A stretch of DNA of 64,000 nt from Bradyrhizobium sp. CCGUVB4N (GCF_024199945.1 NZ_JANADP010000001.1:4030001-4094000); one strand, 5' to 3'; shown: positions 15,315 through 23,891, counted from the stretch's first letter. Program-made: numbers and translations. The notes: generated by a model not told the origin, from the letters alone.

Positions 15315-15758
15315 TCAGGCAGGCGGCGGCAGGAAATTCACCTCGTGCTCGGCGGCGCGTCGCACCACCTCCTGCGGATCGGGGAGATTGTGGATGCGTT
15401 CGAACAGCTCCTTGAGCGACCGCGTCGGTGCGACCCAGAACAGGCTGGTGGCGGTTTCGCCCGATTTGTTGAAGATGCCGTGGGGGACGCCCTTGGGCAT
15501 GCGCACGAGGTCGCCGGCCCTGGCCACAAAGTCCTTGCCGTCGAGCCAGAGGTCGTAGCGGCCGCTCAGCACATAGACGAACTCATCCTGGGTCGGATGG
15601 ATGTGCGGCGGCACGAAGGTGCCGTCCGGAAAAACGGCATGCCAGGCCATCGAGGCTTCGGAATGCTGCTTCAGCGTGTAGGTCTGGCCCAGAATGTTCC
15701 AGACGACGTTGCCAAAACCTTCCTTGGCAGGGGTTACGCCCGGAGGCATCTCGATCAT
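15315..15758 (-). CDS. cupin domain protein
   Basis: A 147-residue single-domain cupin. The first cupin motif is FVPPHIHPTQDEFVYVLSGRYDLWL, with two His and a Glu as metal ligands; the second is GDLVRMPKGVPHGIFN with the third His. Such proteins are small dioxygenases, isomerases or sensors with a bound metal ion. The start ATG at 15758 is 26 bases after the stop of the hydrolase gene. As part of the monooxygenase operon it may process a pathway intermediate, which is inference. Confidence 0.88.
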   Translation of the reverse strand: MIEMPPGVTPAKEGFGNVVWNILGQTYTLKQHSEASMAWHAVFPDGTFVPPHIHPTQDEFVYVLSGRYDLWLDGKDFVARAGDLVRMPKGVPHGIFNKSGETATSLFWVAPTRSLKELFERIHNLPDPQEVVRRAAEHEVNFLPPPA

Positions 15759-15784
15759 GGTGATGTCCTTTGGTGTGTGCGGGA

Positions 15785-16585
15785 TCATTCGGCGAGGAAG
15801 TCGGTGACGTGGTGCGCGGAGGACGGCGTTTCCTCGAACACGAGATGTCCGGTCGCGGGCACCAGCACCACGCGTGCGTCGGGAAGTCCTGCTTTCCAGG
15901 CCTCTGCCTGGGCGGTCGGACGCAGGCGATCGGCAGCCCCCCACAGCACGAGCGTCGGCATCGCGATCCGATGCAGCCAATGCGCGAGCTTGGGATTGCC
16001 CTGCGGTTCGCTGCGGATCAGCTTGGCAAAGCCGGTGACCTCGCGTCCGAGCCGGGCGTCGAAAGCCGGGTCGGGCGCCTTGGGAAAATAACGGAGTGCC
16101 GCGGCCGGATCGTGCGCGAGATAGGCGGGCAATTCTTGCGGCGCGATCTCGAACAATCCCGGTGCAGGCGCGCTTCCGACCACAAGACCGGCGGGTGCAA
16201 CCAGCACCAGCTTGCGGATCCGATGCGGCTGACGGATCGCGAACTCCGCGGCAAGCCATCCGCCGAGCGAGAACCCGGCGAGGTCGAATTGCTTAAGGCC
16301 AAGCTTGTCGAATAGATCCATGTAGTGAAGGACGTGATCCTCGACGGTGTCGATCGTCTCGGCGTCATCGGAGTCGCCGAAGCCCGCGTGATAGGGGATG
16401 ATGACGGTGTGCCGTTTCGCCCAAACACGCGCCATCTCGAAGCCGGTGAAGGTGCCGGTGCCGTGCAGGAACACGAGTGCCGGGCCGCTCCCGATGCTGT
16501 GGACGACGGTGCGCACGCCGTTGATCGTATAGTCCGCGCGCGAGAAGCCGGCGAGATCGGGTGAGGGTTTGGGGGTATCAAGCAT
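15785..16585 (-). CDS. alpha/beta hydrolase
   Basis: A 266-residue alpha/beta-hydrolase fold enzyme. The oxyanion region is VFLHGTG, the nucleophile elbow GFSLGG (Ser about 109), the acid is near WGAADRLRPT, and the catalytic His is in PATGHLVFEE. The pattern resembles meta-cleavage product hydrolases and other C-C or ester hydrolases used in catabolic pathways. It sits between the FMN reductase and the cupin genes in the same operon. Confidence 0.9.
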   Translation of the reverse strand: MLDTPKPSPDLAGFSRADYTINGVRTVVHSIGSGPALVFLHGTGTFTGFEMARVWAKRHTVIIPYHAGFGDSDDAETIDTVEDHVLHYMDLFDKLGLKQFDLAGFSLGGWLAAEFAIRQPHRIRKLVLVAPAGLVVGSAPAPGLFEIAPQELPAYLAHDPAAALRYFPKAPDPAFDARLGREVTGFAKLIRSEPQGNPKLAHWLHRIAMPTLVLWGAADRLRPTAQAEAWKAGLPDARVVLVPATGHLVFEETPSSAHHVTDFLAE

Positions 16586-16627
16586 GGTTGTCTCCGGTTG
16601 ACGTCGGAAGGGCCGGGCGTTGGTGGG

Positions 16628-17176
16628 TCATGCGGCAGCCGCCTGACGACCGCTGAGAAGCGAGGCGAACTGTTCGACGGCGTTGGCGATCCGCGCGGCC
16701 GTCATTGGTGCGAGCGGCTCGCCTGGCGCGATCTCGCCGCTGCTGGCGTAGATGGCCGTCGAAACGGTGCAGGCTTCGAAGAAGCCGAACAGCGGGCGGA
16801 GCTGGTGCTCGACCACCAGCGAGTGGCGCAGGCCGCCGCCGACGGCGGTCAGCAGCACCGGACGGTTGCGCAGCGCGCTGGGTTCGATCAGGTCGAAGAC
16901 GTGCTTGAACAATCCGGGATAGGATCCCTGGAACACCGGGCACCCGATCACGAGGCCGTCGGCCTGCTCGATGGCCTCGACGACGGCGCGCGCGCTGTCA
17001 TCGAGTGCGGTCCGGGTGAAGCCGGCGATGCCGCAGCCGGCATCGACGAGATCGAGGATCGTGGTGTTCAGTCCATGTTGCGCCTGAAGGTCGGCGGCGA
17101 CGGCCTCCACCAGAATGCGCGACTTCGCCGGGCGCCAGCTGTTGCCGCAGAAGCCAACGATGCGGGATGTCCTCAC
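16628..17176 (-). CDS. NADPH-dependent FMN reductase
   Basis: A 182-residue flavodoxin-fold flavin reductase of the MsuE/SsuE type. The N-terminal FCGNSWRPAKSRILVEAV binds FMN phosphate, and CPVFQGSYPGLFKHVFDLI is the conserved loop of the family; LLTAVGGGLRHSLVVEHQLRPLFGFF matches the dimer-active-site region. It would supply reduced FMN to the monooxygenase encoded just upstream. The start is taken as the GTG at 17176, 27 bases past that gene's stop; a longer frame to 17272 would overlap the monooxygenase and lacks homology. Confidence 0.88.
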   Translation of the reverse strand: MRTSRIVGFCGNSWRPAKSRILVEAVAADLQAQHGLNTTILDLVDAGCGIAGFTRTALDDSARAVVEAIEQADGLVIGCPVFQGSYPGLFKHVFDLIEPSALRNRPVLLTAVGGGLRHSLVVEHQLRPLFGFFEACTVSTAIYASSGEIAPGEPLAPMTAARIANAVEQFASLLSGRQAAAA

Positions 17177-17202
17177 CTCGACGTCCTCGTCTGATCGCCC
17201 GT

Positions 17203-18435
17203 TCAGCCCGTCACCCCGAACACTGTCCACTGCGCGCCAGCGCCGGGGAGGCCGAGCAGCGCGCGGCCGCACTCTTCGACGATCTGGTCGGCCATCAGGA
17301 TGTGCTGCGTGCCCGAATGAATGTCGCGATAGAACCGCTGCATCGGCGTGTTGTGCAGCGAGGCACCGCGGGCGGCGCGATGTGCGAAGGTCGCGACATC
17401 GGACAGAACGTCGTGGACGTGGCGCAGTGACAGCTTGATCATCGTCATCTGCTCCAGCGACGGAGGTTCACCGCCGGCGCAAGTCTCCGAGACGTCCTTC
17501 CAGGTTTCGTGGACCAGCGCACGCGCGGCGCGGAAGCGAGCTTCGGCCTGCGCGAACTGAAACTTGAAGCTCGCGCTGTCGCGCGACTTGCCGAATGGAT
17601 CCTGGCGCTGGACGATTACCTTGACGAGCTCGTCGAGCATGCGGCGGCCGACGCCGACGGCCCATGCGGAATGCGCCCAGGCGCTGTAGCCCGCCAGTCC
17701 CAGCGCACCCTGCACGCCACCCCGGCGCGGCGCGCCAATGTCGAAATCGTAGGTCATGTGCGTGGGGACGAACAGCTCGTCGCCCTCGCTCAAGGTGTAG
17801 TCGAAGCTTCCGGTCGCGCGCAGGCCGAGCACGTCCCAATTGCCCATCAGCTTGATGGTCGCGCGCGGGTGGTGTGTGACCACGATCTTGGGCTGGCCGT
17901 TGGGGCCGAAGATCATGTCCTTGCCGGAGGCGTCGGTGACGAAGCAGCCGGAATGGACCCACTCGGCGTGCTGAATGCCGCTGCCATACGCCCAGTTGCC
18001 GCGGATCATGTAGCCGCCGTCGACCGGCCGGGCGAAGCCGCGCGGCACGCCGTTGCCGGCAATCGTGATGTCGGGCCCGCCCGCGAAGACCTTCTTGATG
18101 CCTTCGTCCTCGATGTAGATGGCGAGTGTCGTGCCTTCCATGTTGTTGCCGATGACGCACCAGCCGGCCGAGGCGTGTGCGTAGGCAAGCCGCTCGATGA
18201 CGGTCATGGCGTCGTAGGGCAGAAGCTCGGCGCCGCCGACCTCTCGGGGGAATAGCATGGTGTAGATGCCGGCCTTGCGCAGCGCGGCCACGACGTCGTC
18301 AGTCAGATAGCCCTGTGCCTCGGCCTCCGCGGCCCTGGATTCGACCAGCGGCAGCAGCGCGTCGAGGCGCGCATGGAACTCAGCCACCGTCGGGGTCGCG
18401 GAAGGTTTGACTGCGAGTTGCACGGAAGGGCTCAT
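17203..18435 (-). CDS. flavin-dependent monooxygenase of the acyl-CoA dehydrogenase fold
   Basis: A 410-residue protein of the group D flavin monooxygenases (DszC/HsaA/SfnC-like). It has the acyl-CoA dehydrogenase fold: N-terminal helices (AEAQGYLTDDVVAALRKAGIYTMLFPREVGGAEL), a middle beta domain with GNWAYGSGIQHAEWV and WDVLGLRATGS, and the C-terminal four-helix part ending in FYRDIHSGTQHILMADQIVEECGRALLG. It lacks the acyl-CoA dehydrogenase catalytic Glu pattern. With the FMN reductase behind it, it forms a two-component oxygenase that would use FMNH2 and O2 on a small organic or sulfur compound. First gene of the operon; the divergent LuxR-type gene is its likely regulator. Confidence 0.9.
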   Translation of the reverse strand: MSPSVQLAVKPSATPTVAEFHARLDALLPLVESRAAEAEAQGYLTDDVVAALRKAGIYTMLFPREVGGAELLPYDAMTVIERLAYAHASAGWCVIGNNMEGTTLAIYIEDEGIKKVFAGGPDITIAGNGVPRGFARPVDGGYMIRGNWAYGSGIQHAEWVHSGCFVTDASGKDMIFGPNGQPKIVVTHHPRATIKLMGNWDVLGLRATGSFDYTLSEGDELFVPTHMTYDFDIGAPRRGGVQGALGLAGYSAWAHSAWAVGVGRRMLDELVKVIVQRQDPFGKSRDSASFKFQFAQAEARFRAARALVHETWKDVSETCAGGEPPSLEQMTMIKLSLRHVHDVLSDVATFAHRAARGASLHNTPMQRFYRDIHSGTQHILMADQIVEECGRALLGLPGAGAQWTVFGVTG

Positions 18436-18850
18436 GATCGGTGTCTCCAGGTCGGTCTGTCAGTCGGTCTGTTGGTGCTTCGCGCAGGGCTGCCGTGCGC
18501 GAAGATCTGGGTCGGACGGGACAGTCGCAGGCAACACTTCGCCTGCACGCGCCAATGTCAGTTGGCGCGCGACGATCGGCTCGCGTTGCTGTCGAGATGT
18601 CCCCACCGGAACCGCGCGTCGTGACGCGATCCCGATGGCCAGGATGCTAGAGACGAGGCGGCCAAGCCAGCAATCCCCCATCATGGGGGGATCGGCCATT
18701 GTGCTCTGCCGCAAAGCTGGGCCGGGAGAGCAGCGCGTTGCCGCTTCTTTTCGCTTGACCAAAGATCAGGCAAGGCAGAAATTTTAAGCCTATAATAATC
18801 GGCAATGACATGCGTGTGTCCGGGGGACGTCGCGTTCGCGAGGAGTGGCG
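18436..18850. other. divergent promoter region (415 bases, no gene seen)
   Basis: This gap separates the minus-strand monooxygenase operon from the plus-strand LuxR-type gene. Open frames inside it have no protein-like features. The only clear signals are the C5-G5 palindrome at 18675-18689 and an AT-rich stretch around 18780-18800 that could hold the LuxR-type gene's promoter. Confidence 0.6.
18675..18689. promoter_or_regulatory. candidate operator CCCCCAT-C-ATGGGGG
   Basis: A perfect 7-bp inverted repeat with a single central base, midway between the divergent monooxygenase operon and the LuxR-type regulator gene. Its position and symmetry fit a binding site for a dimeric LuxR-type protein. 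The regulator assignment is inference. Confidence 0.45.
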
Positions 18851-19624
18851 GTGAGAGCCGAGCAGGAGCATTTGGATGGTCTGCCCGAGCGCCAGCTCGC
18901 AGATCGGCTGATGTCCATCGCCGAGAGCTGCTCGGTGCGTGCGCTTGGCGTCGCCTGCTGCTCGGCGATCACGGAAATGACGGGGTCGCCGACCGTCGGC
19001 CTCTATCTGCTCGACGGGCTCGAGCCGGAACTGGTCTACAGCCAGCACGTCGCGGAAGGCTTGCTCGACAATTACAGGGCCGGCTTTTGGAAGCATGACC
19101 CCGTGCTCGACTGCATCATGACCCGAGGCCGCGCGGTCGACGGCGAAACGGTGATCGGTCCACAGCAATGGCGGCACAGTCCGTCCTTCGAGATGCTGCA
19201 CGAGTGGGGTTTTGCATACAACATGGGCGGCCCATTGTGGTGCGGGCAGAAGATCGTCGGCGTGCTGTTTACCGCGACGACCGACACGGACGCGCCTTAC
19301 ACGATGCGGTCACGGCAGCGCATGGAGATGCTGTGCCGGGCCGGCTCGCTGGCTTTGACCAACATGACCAACGCGGGCGCGATCGACGCCCATCGTGCCG
19401 CGACCCGGGGCCGTGAGCCGGCCGCGACGCTCTCGCTCCCGCCAAGGTCTGCGGACGTCGCCATCCGGGTCTGCCGCGGCCAGACCAACAAGGAAATCGC
19501 CCGCGAGATGGGAATTTCCGACCAGACGGTGAAGGAGCACGTCGCCAATTTGTGCCGACGCTTCGGCGTGCACAATCGCACCGAGCTCGCGGCCTGCCTG
19601 CTGAGCCCCGGCGTCCGGCAATAA
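18851..19624 (+). CDS. LuxR-type regulator with autoinducer-binding-like N-terminal domain
   Basis: A 257-residue regulator. The C-terminus has the GerE/LuxR helix-turn-helix: RSADVAIRVCRGQTNKEIAREMGISDQTVKEHVANLCRRFGVHNRTEL. The N-terminal 170 residues resemble a GAF/autoinducer-binding type ligand domain (FWKHDPVLDCIMTRGR, FAYNMGGPLWCGQKIVGVLFTAT). There is no luxI-type synthase nearby, so it probably senses a metabolite. The start is the GTG at 18851 with GAGGAG at the right distance; an in-frame GTG lies 6 bases upstream. Divergent from the monooxygenase operon. Confidence 0.88.
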   Translation: MRAEQEHLDGLPERQLADRLMSIAESCSVRALGVACCSAITEMTGSPTVGLYLLDGLEPELVYSQHVAEGLLDNYRAGFWKHDPVLDCIMTRGRAVDGETVIGPQQWRHSPSFEMLHEWGFAYNMGGPLWCGQKIVGVLFTATTDTDAPYTMRSRQRMEMLCRAGSLALTNMTNAGAIDAHRAATRGREPAATLSLPPRSADVAIRVCRGQTNKEIAREMGISDQTVKEHVANLCRRFGVHNRTELAACLLSPGVRQ

Positions 19625-19638
19625 CCTGTCGCGCCGGG

Positions 19639-20439
19639 TCAGATCCGGTTGACGATCAGCTTGAGCGAGCCAGCGAAAGTCGGCTGCTGCCGATAGGACC
19701 CGTGCCGCGCATCCCAGCGGCCGGCGCCGAGATCGCTGCCGAGGCGCTGCTCGAAGCGCCGGACGACATCGTCGGCGACAAAGCTCCAGGCCGAGCAGGC
19801 GAGCCGCGCGGCCGGATCGAGCAGCATTTCGGGCCGGCCGTAATAGGCCTCATTGAAACCGTCGGTGCAGTCGAGCGGGATCGGCACGGGCACGACGTCC
19901 GTCGTGCCGCCGAGAGCCGTTGCGATGTCCTTGACCCCCGGATAGCGCACGGCCTCGACCGCGATGACCTCCGGGCAATAGGCGTTGAGCCAGAAGCGAT
20001 CGAGTTCGTCGGGATCGCAGGTCATGATCGCGATCGGACCGCGCGTCACCCGTCGCATCTCGCGCAGGCCCGCGTTGAGGTTCTTCCACTGATGCACCGA
20101 GAAGGTCGACATCGCGGCAGCGAACGTCGCGTCCTCGAAGGGCAGCGCTTCCGCGACCGCATCGATTGCGGCGGGCAGGTGCGCCGGCCGTTGCGCCCGC
20201 ATCGATTGCGACGGCTCGACCGGGGTGACGGTGCGGCCGACCGGCTCGTAGGAGCCCGCGCCCGCGCCGACATTGAGGATCGTGCCGGCCTCGCCGAGCG
20301 CGGCATCGATCATCTCCGCGATGCGCGGATCGGGTTTGCGAAAATTCGCGTAGCCCTGGCCGATCGTGCCGTAATTGGCGTCGCCGGCGCTGCCGTCCCG
20401 GTGGCGTGGCGCGTTGTCTTGTAGCGCGTTGTCCTGCAT
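19639..20439 (-). CDS. SAM-dependent methyltransferase
   Basis: A 266-residue class I methyltransferase. Motif I reads ILNVGAGAGSYEP, motif II VEPSQSMRAQR, and the region AEALPFEDATFAAAMSTFSVHQW followed by EMRRVTRGPIAIMTCDP completes the ubiE-like core. The C-terminal part is longer than the minimal fold and may bind the acceptor, which is unknown. AGGAGA precedes the ATG at 20439, 8 bases after the aldehyde dehydrogenase stop, so it is the last gene of a three-gene operon with that gene and the glutamine amidotransferase. Confidence 0.88.
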   Translation of the reverse strand: MQDNALQDNAPRHRDGSAGDANYGTIGQGYANFRKPDPRIAEMIDAALGEAGTILNVGAGAGSYEPVGRTVTPVEPSQSMRAQRPAHLPAAIDAVAEALPFEDATFAAAMSTFSVHQWKNLNAGLREMRRVTRGPIAIMTCDPDELDRFWLNAYCPEVIAVEAVRYPGVKDIATALGGTTDVVPVPIPLDCTDGFNEAYYGRPEMLLDPAARLACSAWSFVADDVVRRFEQRLGSDLGAGRWDARHGSYRQQPTFAGSLKLIVNRI

Positions 20440-20447
20440 GAGGTCTC

Positions 20448-21875
20448 CTACAACGTCTTGTGCGACACGTTCTTGACCACGGTGTAGCACTGCAGGCCCT
20501 CGGTGCCACCCTCGCGGCCGTAGCCGCTGTCCTTGACCCCGCCGAACGGGGTCTCCGCGACCGAGGCGACGAAATGGTTGATGGAGAGGTTGCCGACCTC
20601 GACGCTCTCGGCGAGGCGTTCGGCATTGCCGGCCGACTTCGTGAAGGCGTAGGCGGCAAGACCATAGGGAAGGGCGTTGGCCTTTTCGATCGCCTCGTCC
20701 AGCGTCTTCACCGGATTGACCAGTGCAAGCGGCCCGAACGGCTCCTCGTTCATGGCGCGGGCATCGTCGGGCAGGTCGGCGATCACCGTGAGCGGGAAGA
20801 AATAGCCGCGATTGCCGATGCGTTGCCCGCCGGCGAGCACGCGCGCGCCCTTGTCCCTGGCATCGCTGACCAGCGTCTCCATCGCGTCGATGCGGCGCGC
20901 ATTGGCGAGCGGCCCGAGCTGTGTCGAAGGGTCGAGGCCGTTGCCGACCTTGAGCTGGCCGGCACGCTCGGCAAAGGATTGCGCGAACTGCTCGTAGATC
21001 TTTTCCTGCACGAAGAAGCGCGTCGGCGAGACGCAGACCTGGCCGGCATTGCGCGACTTGCCGATCACGGACGCAGCCGCAGTCGCGGCCGGGTCGACGT
21101 CGTCGCAGACGATCACCGGTGCATGGCCGCCGAGCTCCATGATCGCGGGCTTCATGTGCCGGCCGGCCATCTCGGCGAGATGCTTGCCGACGGGGATCGA
21201 GCCGGTGAAAGTGACGAGGCGGATGCGCGACTGCGGGATCAGGTAGTCGGAGATTTCCGCGGGATTGCCGAACACCAGGTTGAGCACACCGGGGGGCAGG
21301 CCCGCATCATGGAAGGCGCGCACCAACTGGAATGCGCCGGCCGGGGTTTCCTCCGAGGCCTTCAGGATGATCGAGCAGCCGGCGGAGAGGGCGCCCGCGA
21401 CCTTTCGGGCCGGCGAGCTCATCGGGAAGTTCCACGGCGAGAACGCAGCGACCGGGCCGATCGGCTGGCGCAGCACGGTGTGGCGCATGCCGGGCTCACT
21501 GGGGATGATGCGGCCGTAGAGCCGCAGGCCTTCGGTCGCATCCCACTCGATGATGTCGCAGCCACGCAGGATTTCGAGCCTTGCCTGCTCGATCGGCTTG
21601 CCCTGTTCGAGCGTCATCGCGGCGGCCATCACATCGACGCGCTCGCGGATGAGGGCGGCGGCCTTCAGGATGATCTGCGCGCGTTTCGCCGGCGCGGTGT
21701 TGCGCCAGATCTTGAAGCCTTTCTCGGCGGCGGCGAGCGCGTCGTCGAGGTCGGCTCTGGTCGCGGTCGGGACGGTGCCGAGCACGCTTTCATCGGCGGG
21801 ATTGATGATCGGCTGGCCGCTTGCGCGCTTCCATTGTCCATCGATGTAGAGTTCGATCAGGGGATATTCCGCCAT
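20448..21875 (-). CDS. succinate-semialdehyde-type aldehyde dehydrogenase
   Basis: A 475-residue ALDH of the GabD-like subgroup. The catalytic Glu247 is in MELGGHAP and the nucleophile Cys281 in NAGQVCVSPTRF, both typical of NAD(P)-dependent succinate-semialdehyde dehydrogenases. SPWNFP and ETPFGGVKDSGYGREGG are also present. It would oxidise a semialdehyde or aldehyde to the acid. It follows the class I glutamine amidotransferase by 6 bases. That pairing recalls polyamine or amino-acid degradation through gamma-glutamyl intermediates, but the link is inference. The operon start carries Mo-box-like dyad C. Confidence 0.92.
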   Translation of the reverse strand: MAEYPLIELYIDGQWKRASGQPIINPADESVLGTVPTATRADLDDALAAAEKGFKIWRNTAPAKRAQIILKAAALIRERVDVMAAAMTLEQGKPIEQARLEILRGCDIIEWDATEGLRLYGRIIPSEPGMRHTVLRQPIGPVAAFSPWNFPMSSPARKVAGALSAGCSIILKASEETPAGAFQLVRAFHDAGLPPGVLNLVFGNPAEISDYLIPQSRIRLVTFTGSIPVGKHLAEMAGRHMKPAIMELGGHAPVIVCDDVDPAATAAASVIGKSRNAGQVCVSPTRFFVQEKIYEQFAQSFAERAGQLKVGNGLDPSTQLGPLANARRIDAMETLVSDARDKGARVLAGGQRIGNRGYFFPLTVIADLPDDARAMNEEPFGPLALVNPVKTLDEAIEKANALPYGLAAYAFTKSAGNAERLAESVEVGNLSINHFVASVAETPFGGVKDSGYGREGGTEGLQCYTVVKNVSHKTL

Positions 21876-21881
21876 TGTTCT

Positions 21882-22628
21882 TTACCTTGCTTGTGCGGTT
21901 CTGCTTGCAGCGTCCTTGTGCGCGAGCTGGTTCAACCAACTCGTGAAGATGCGATCGGCCTGTTGTGCGACGATCGTTGAATATTCTGCCGTCCTTGCCC
22001 GAAGCTCCGGCACCGAAATCCGCGCGGAGGCGAGCTCGACGGCATGGCCGACGTACCATTCCTCGAGCTGCCGTGGATCGGCTTCGAGGTGAAACTGCAG
22101 TGCGAGCGCATTGTTTCCGAACTCGAACGCCTGGTTCTCGTAGTTTTCGTTCGAGGCGAGTCTCGCTGCATGATCGGGAAGATCGAAGGTGTCGCCGTGC
22201 CAGTGCAGGACCGGTGTGCCCTCCGCCAGCGGCGTCAGGCAGGAGGCGCGGCCGGTGTCCGATAATGTTACCGATCCCCAGCCGATCTCCTTCACATGGC
22301 CGGCATAGACGCGGGCGCCGAGCGCCTTCGCCATCAGCTGCGCGCCGAGGCAAATGCCGAGCGTCGGCAGGCCCAACGCAAGGCGACGTTCGAGGAGGTC
22401 GATTTCCCTTTTGAGAAACGGATAGCTGTCGGTCTCATAGATGCCGATCGGGCCGCCGAGCACGATCAGGAGGTCGGCATCCCCGATCGAGGAGTGACTG
22501 AGATCGTCGACCGGCGCTTCGCAGAACGAGACGTTCCAGCCCTCGCGTTCCATGATCGGTGCCAGCAGGCCGAGATCCTCGAAGGCCACATGACGAAGCG
22601 CGACGGCAGATCGGCGGCGTTGGAACAT
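21882..22628 (-). CDS. class I glutamine amidotransferase (GMP synthase-like domain)
   Basis: A 248-residue stand-alone class I GATase. The nucleophile cysteine is in GICLGAQ, preceded by VLGGPIGIYET, and the catalytic His/Glu pair is in LQFHLEAD, so the triad is complete. It would hydrolyse glutamine or a gamma-glutamyl compound in the cytosol. Family relatives include YfeJ-type and gamma-glutamyl hydrolases. The ATG at 22628 was chosen; a TTG 6 bases upstream is in frame. Dyad C lies 38 bases upstream. First gene of an operon with the aldehyde dehydrogenase and methyltransferase genes. Confidence 0.88.
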   Translation of the reverse strand: MFQRRRSAVALRHVAFEDLGLLAPIMEREGWNVSFCEAPVDDLSHSSIGDADLLIVLGGPIGIYETDSYPFLKREIDLLERRLALGLPTLGICLGAQLMAKALGARVYAGHVKEIGWGSVTLSDTGRASCLTPLAEGTPVLHWHGDTFDLPDHAARLASNENYENQAFEFGNNALALQFHLEADPRQLEEWYVGHAVELASARISVPELRARTAEYSTIVAQQADRIFTSWLNQLAHKDAASRTAQAR

Positions 22629-22666
22629 CCACAAAACCCTGTTGTGCGGGGTCTTTCGACGGCATC

Positions 22667-22690
22667 CGCTATATTCGAATTGATATAACG
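22667..22690. promoter_or_regulatory. Mo-box-like dyad C
   Basis: CGCTATATT-N6-GATATAACG, the best match of the five to the known ModE operator, with the right half ATATAACG identical to the consensus. It lies 38 bases upstream of the glutamine amidotransferase start and 64 bases past the stop of the ModE/PBP regulator gene. Confidence 0.7.
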
Positions 22691-22754
22691 TATGTCACGC
22701 CTCGTCCAGACGGTTCCGGGCCGGATCCGCCGCAGGCATGCCCTGCATGCGGCA

Positions 22755-23837
22755 TCAGCGTGCGGAGTGCATCTCCAGGAAGGCTTTTACGCCGGAGACC
22801 TCGCCCGTATCGGACAGGGTGTAACCGGGCAGGGCGGCGACCGCCGCCTGGAAATCGTGACTGCGGATGATGTCGAGGATACGTCGCATCGGCTCTGTCT
22901 CCAGGAAGGCGCGTTTGCAGACGAAGAAATAGTCCTCGGTGAGAACCCGGATGAAATCGAGGCCGAACTGACGTGCGGCGGCCTCGACGCCGAAGGTGAC
23001 ATCGGCCATGCCGCTGGCGACGTAGGCTGCGACCGCCGCATGGGTGAACTCGATCTGCTGCGCGCCGTTGATCCTGCCCTGGTCGATACCTTGCACGGTG
23101 AGCAGGCGGTCGAACAGGAGACGCGTGCCGGAATCGTGATCGCGGTTGACGAAGCGCACCTTCGGTCCGGTCAAATCGCGCAGCGAGGCGATCCGCAGCG
23201 GATTGCCGCGCGCGACCATCAGCCCCATCTCGCGCGTGACGAAATTGATGACGCGGTCCTCGCGCGGATCGAGCCATTCGCGGGCCGCGTTGATGCCCTG
23301 GGCGCGCAACTCGCCGCGCGGCAGATGCAGGCCGGAGAGATCGCAAGCGCCCTGCGCCAGCGAGACCAGCGAATGCTGGTTGCTGACATAGCGCAGGTCG
23401 ACGCCGATGCCGGGCTCCCGGTCGAGGAATTCGCGCAGCTTTGCAACTGCAAAGCCGTGGCTCGCATGGACGCGGATCACGGAGGGCCGCTGCTCGAGGA
23501 ATGGCTTGATCTCGCTCTCCAGCTCCTGCGCCAGGTTTTCAAGCTGCGGCCCGAGCCGCGCCTGCATGCGCTCGCCGGCCCACACCAGCCGCTCGCCGAA
23601 TGGCGTGAGCTTCGAGCCCTTGCCGCGCTGGGTTTCGACGAGAGGCGTTCCGAAGAACTCCGACCATTGCTCGATCAGATTCCAGACATGCCGGTAGGAC
23701 AGCTGCGCGTCGCTGGCTGCGCTCGTGATCTTCCCGGTCTTCCGGATCTCGTTGAGCACGCCCAGCATGACGACGGCGGTGCGTGGGCTGCCCTCGTGGC
23801 GAAACCGCCAGACGGCCTCGATCTCGATCTGAAGCAT
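22755..23837 (-). CDS. ModE-type winged helix fused to a periplasmic-binding-protein-like domain
   Basis: A 360-residue one-component regulator. Residues about 20-100 form a ModE/LysR winged helix (VMLGVLNEIRKTGKITSAASDAQLSYRHVWNLIEQW, then RGKGSKLTPFGERLVWAGERM). Residues about 115-350 are a PBP-like domain of the kind found in molybdate-related regulators and MoeA/MoaA fusions: RVHASHGFAVAKLREFL, VRFVNRDHDSGTRLLFDRLL, FTHAAVAAYVASGMADVTFGVEAAA. The domain may bind an oxyanion or other small ligand and replaces the Mop domains of classical ModE. It is divergent from the aldehyde dehydrogenase at 23947, with 109 bases between the starts that carry direct repeats and a palindrome. Confidence 0.9.
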   Translation of the reverse strand: MLQIEIEAVWRFRHEGSPRTAVVMLGVLNEIRKTGKITSAASDAQLSYRHVWNLIEQWSEFFGTPLVETQRGKGSKLTPFGERLVWAGERMQARLGPQLENLAQELESEIKPFLEQRPSVIRVHASHGFAVAKLREFLDREPGIGVDLRYVSNQHSLVSLAQGACDLSGLHLPRGELRAQGINAAREWLDPREDRVINFVTREMGLMVARGNPLRIASLRDLTGPKVRFVNRDHDSGTRLLFDRLLTVQGIDQGRINGAQQIEFTHAAVAAYVASGMADVTFGVEAAARQFGLDFIRVLTEDYFFVCKRAFLETEPMRRILDIIRSHDFQAAVAALPGYTLSDTGEVSGVKAFLEMHSAR

Positions 23838-23856
23838 CGCTTTCCTTATGAAATAG

Positions 23857-23891
23857 ACTTCATATATTGGGCGTTCAATTGCACTTCATAT
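23857..23891. repeat. direct repeat ACTTCATAT in a divergent promoter
   Basis: ACTTCATAT occurs at 23857-23865 and again at 23883-23891, 26 bases apart, i.e. about two and a half helical turns. Both copies lie just upstream of the ModE/PBP gene start. They could be binding sites for that regulator acting on itself and on the divergent aldehyde dehydrogenase gene. Confidence 0.4.

Noticed and set aside
13856..15415. 519-codon plus-strand frame
   Set aside because: Antisense to the MFS transporter gene; charged low-complexity composition.
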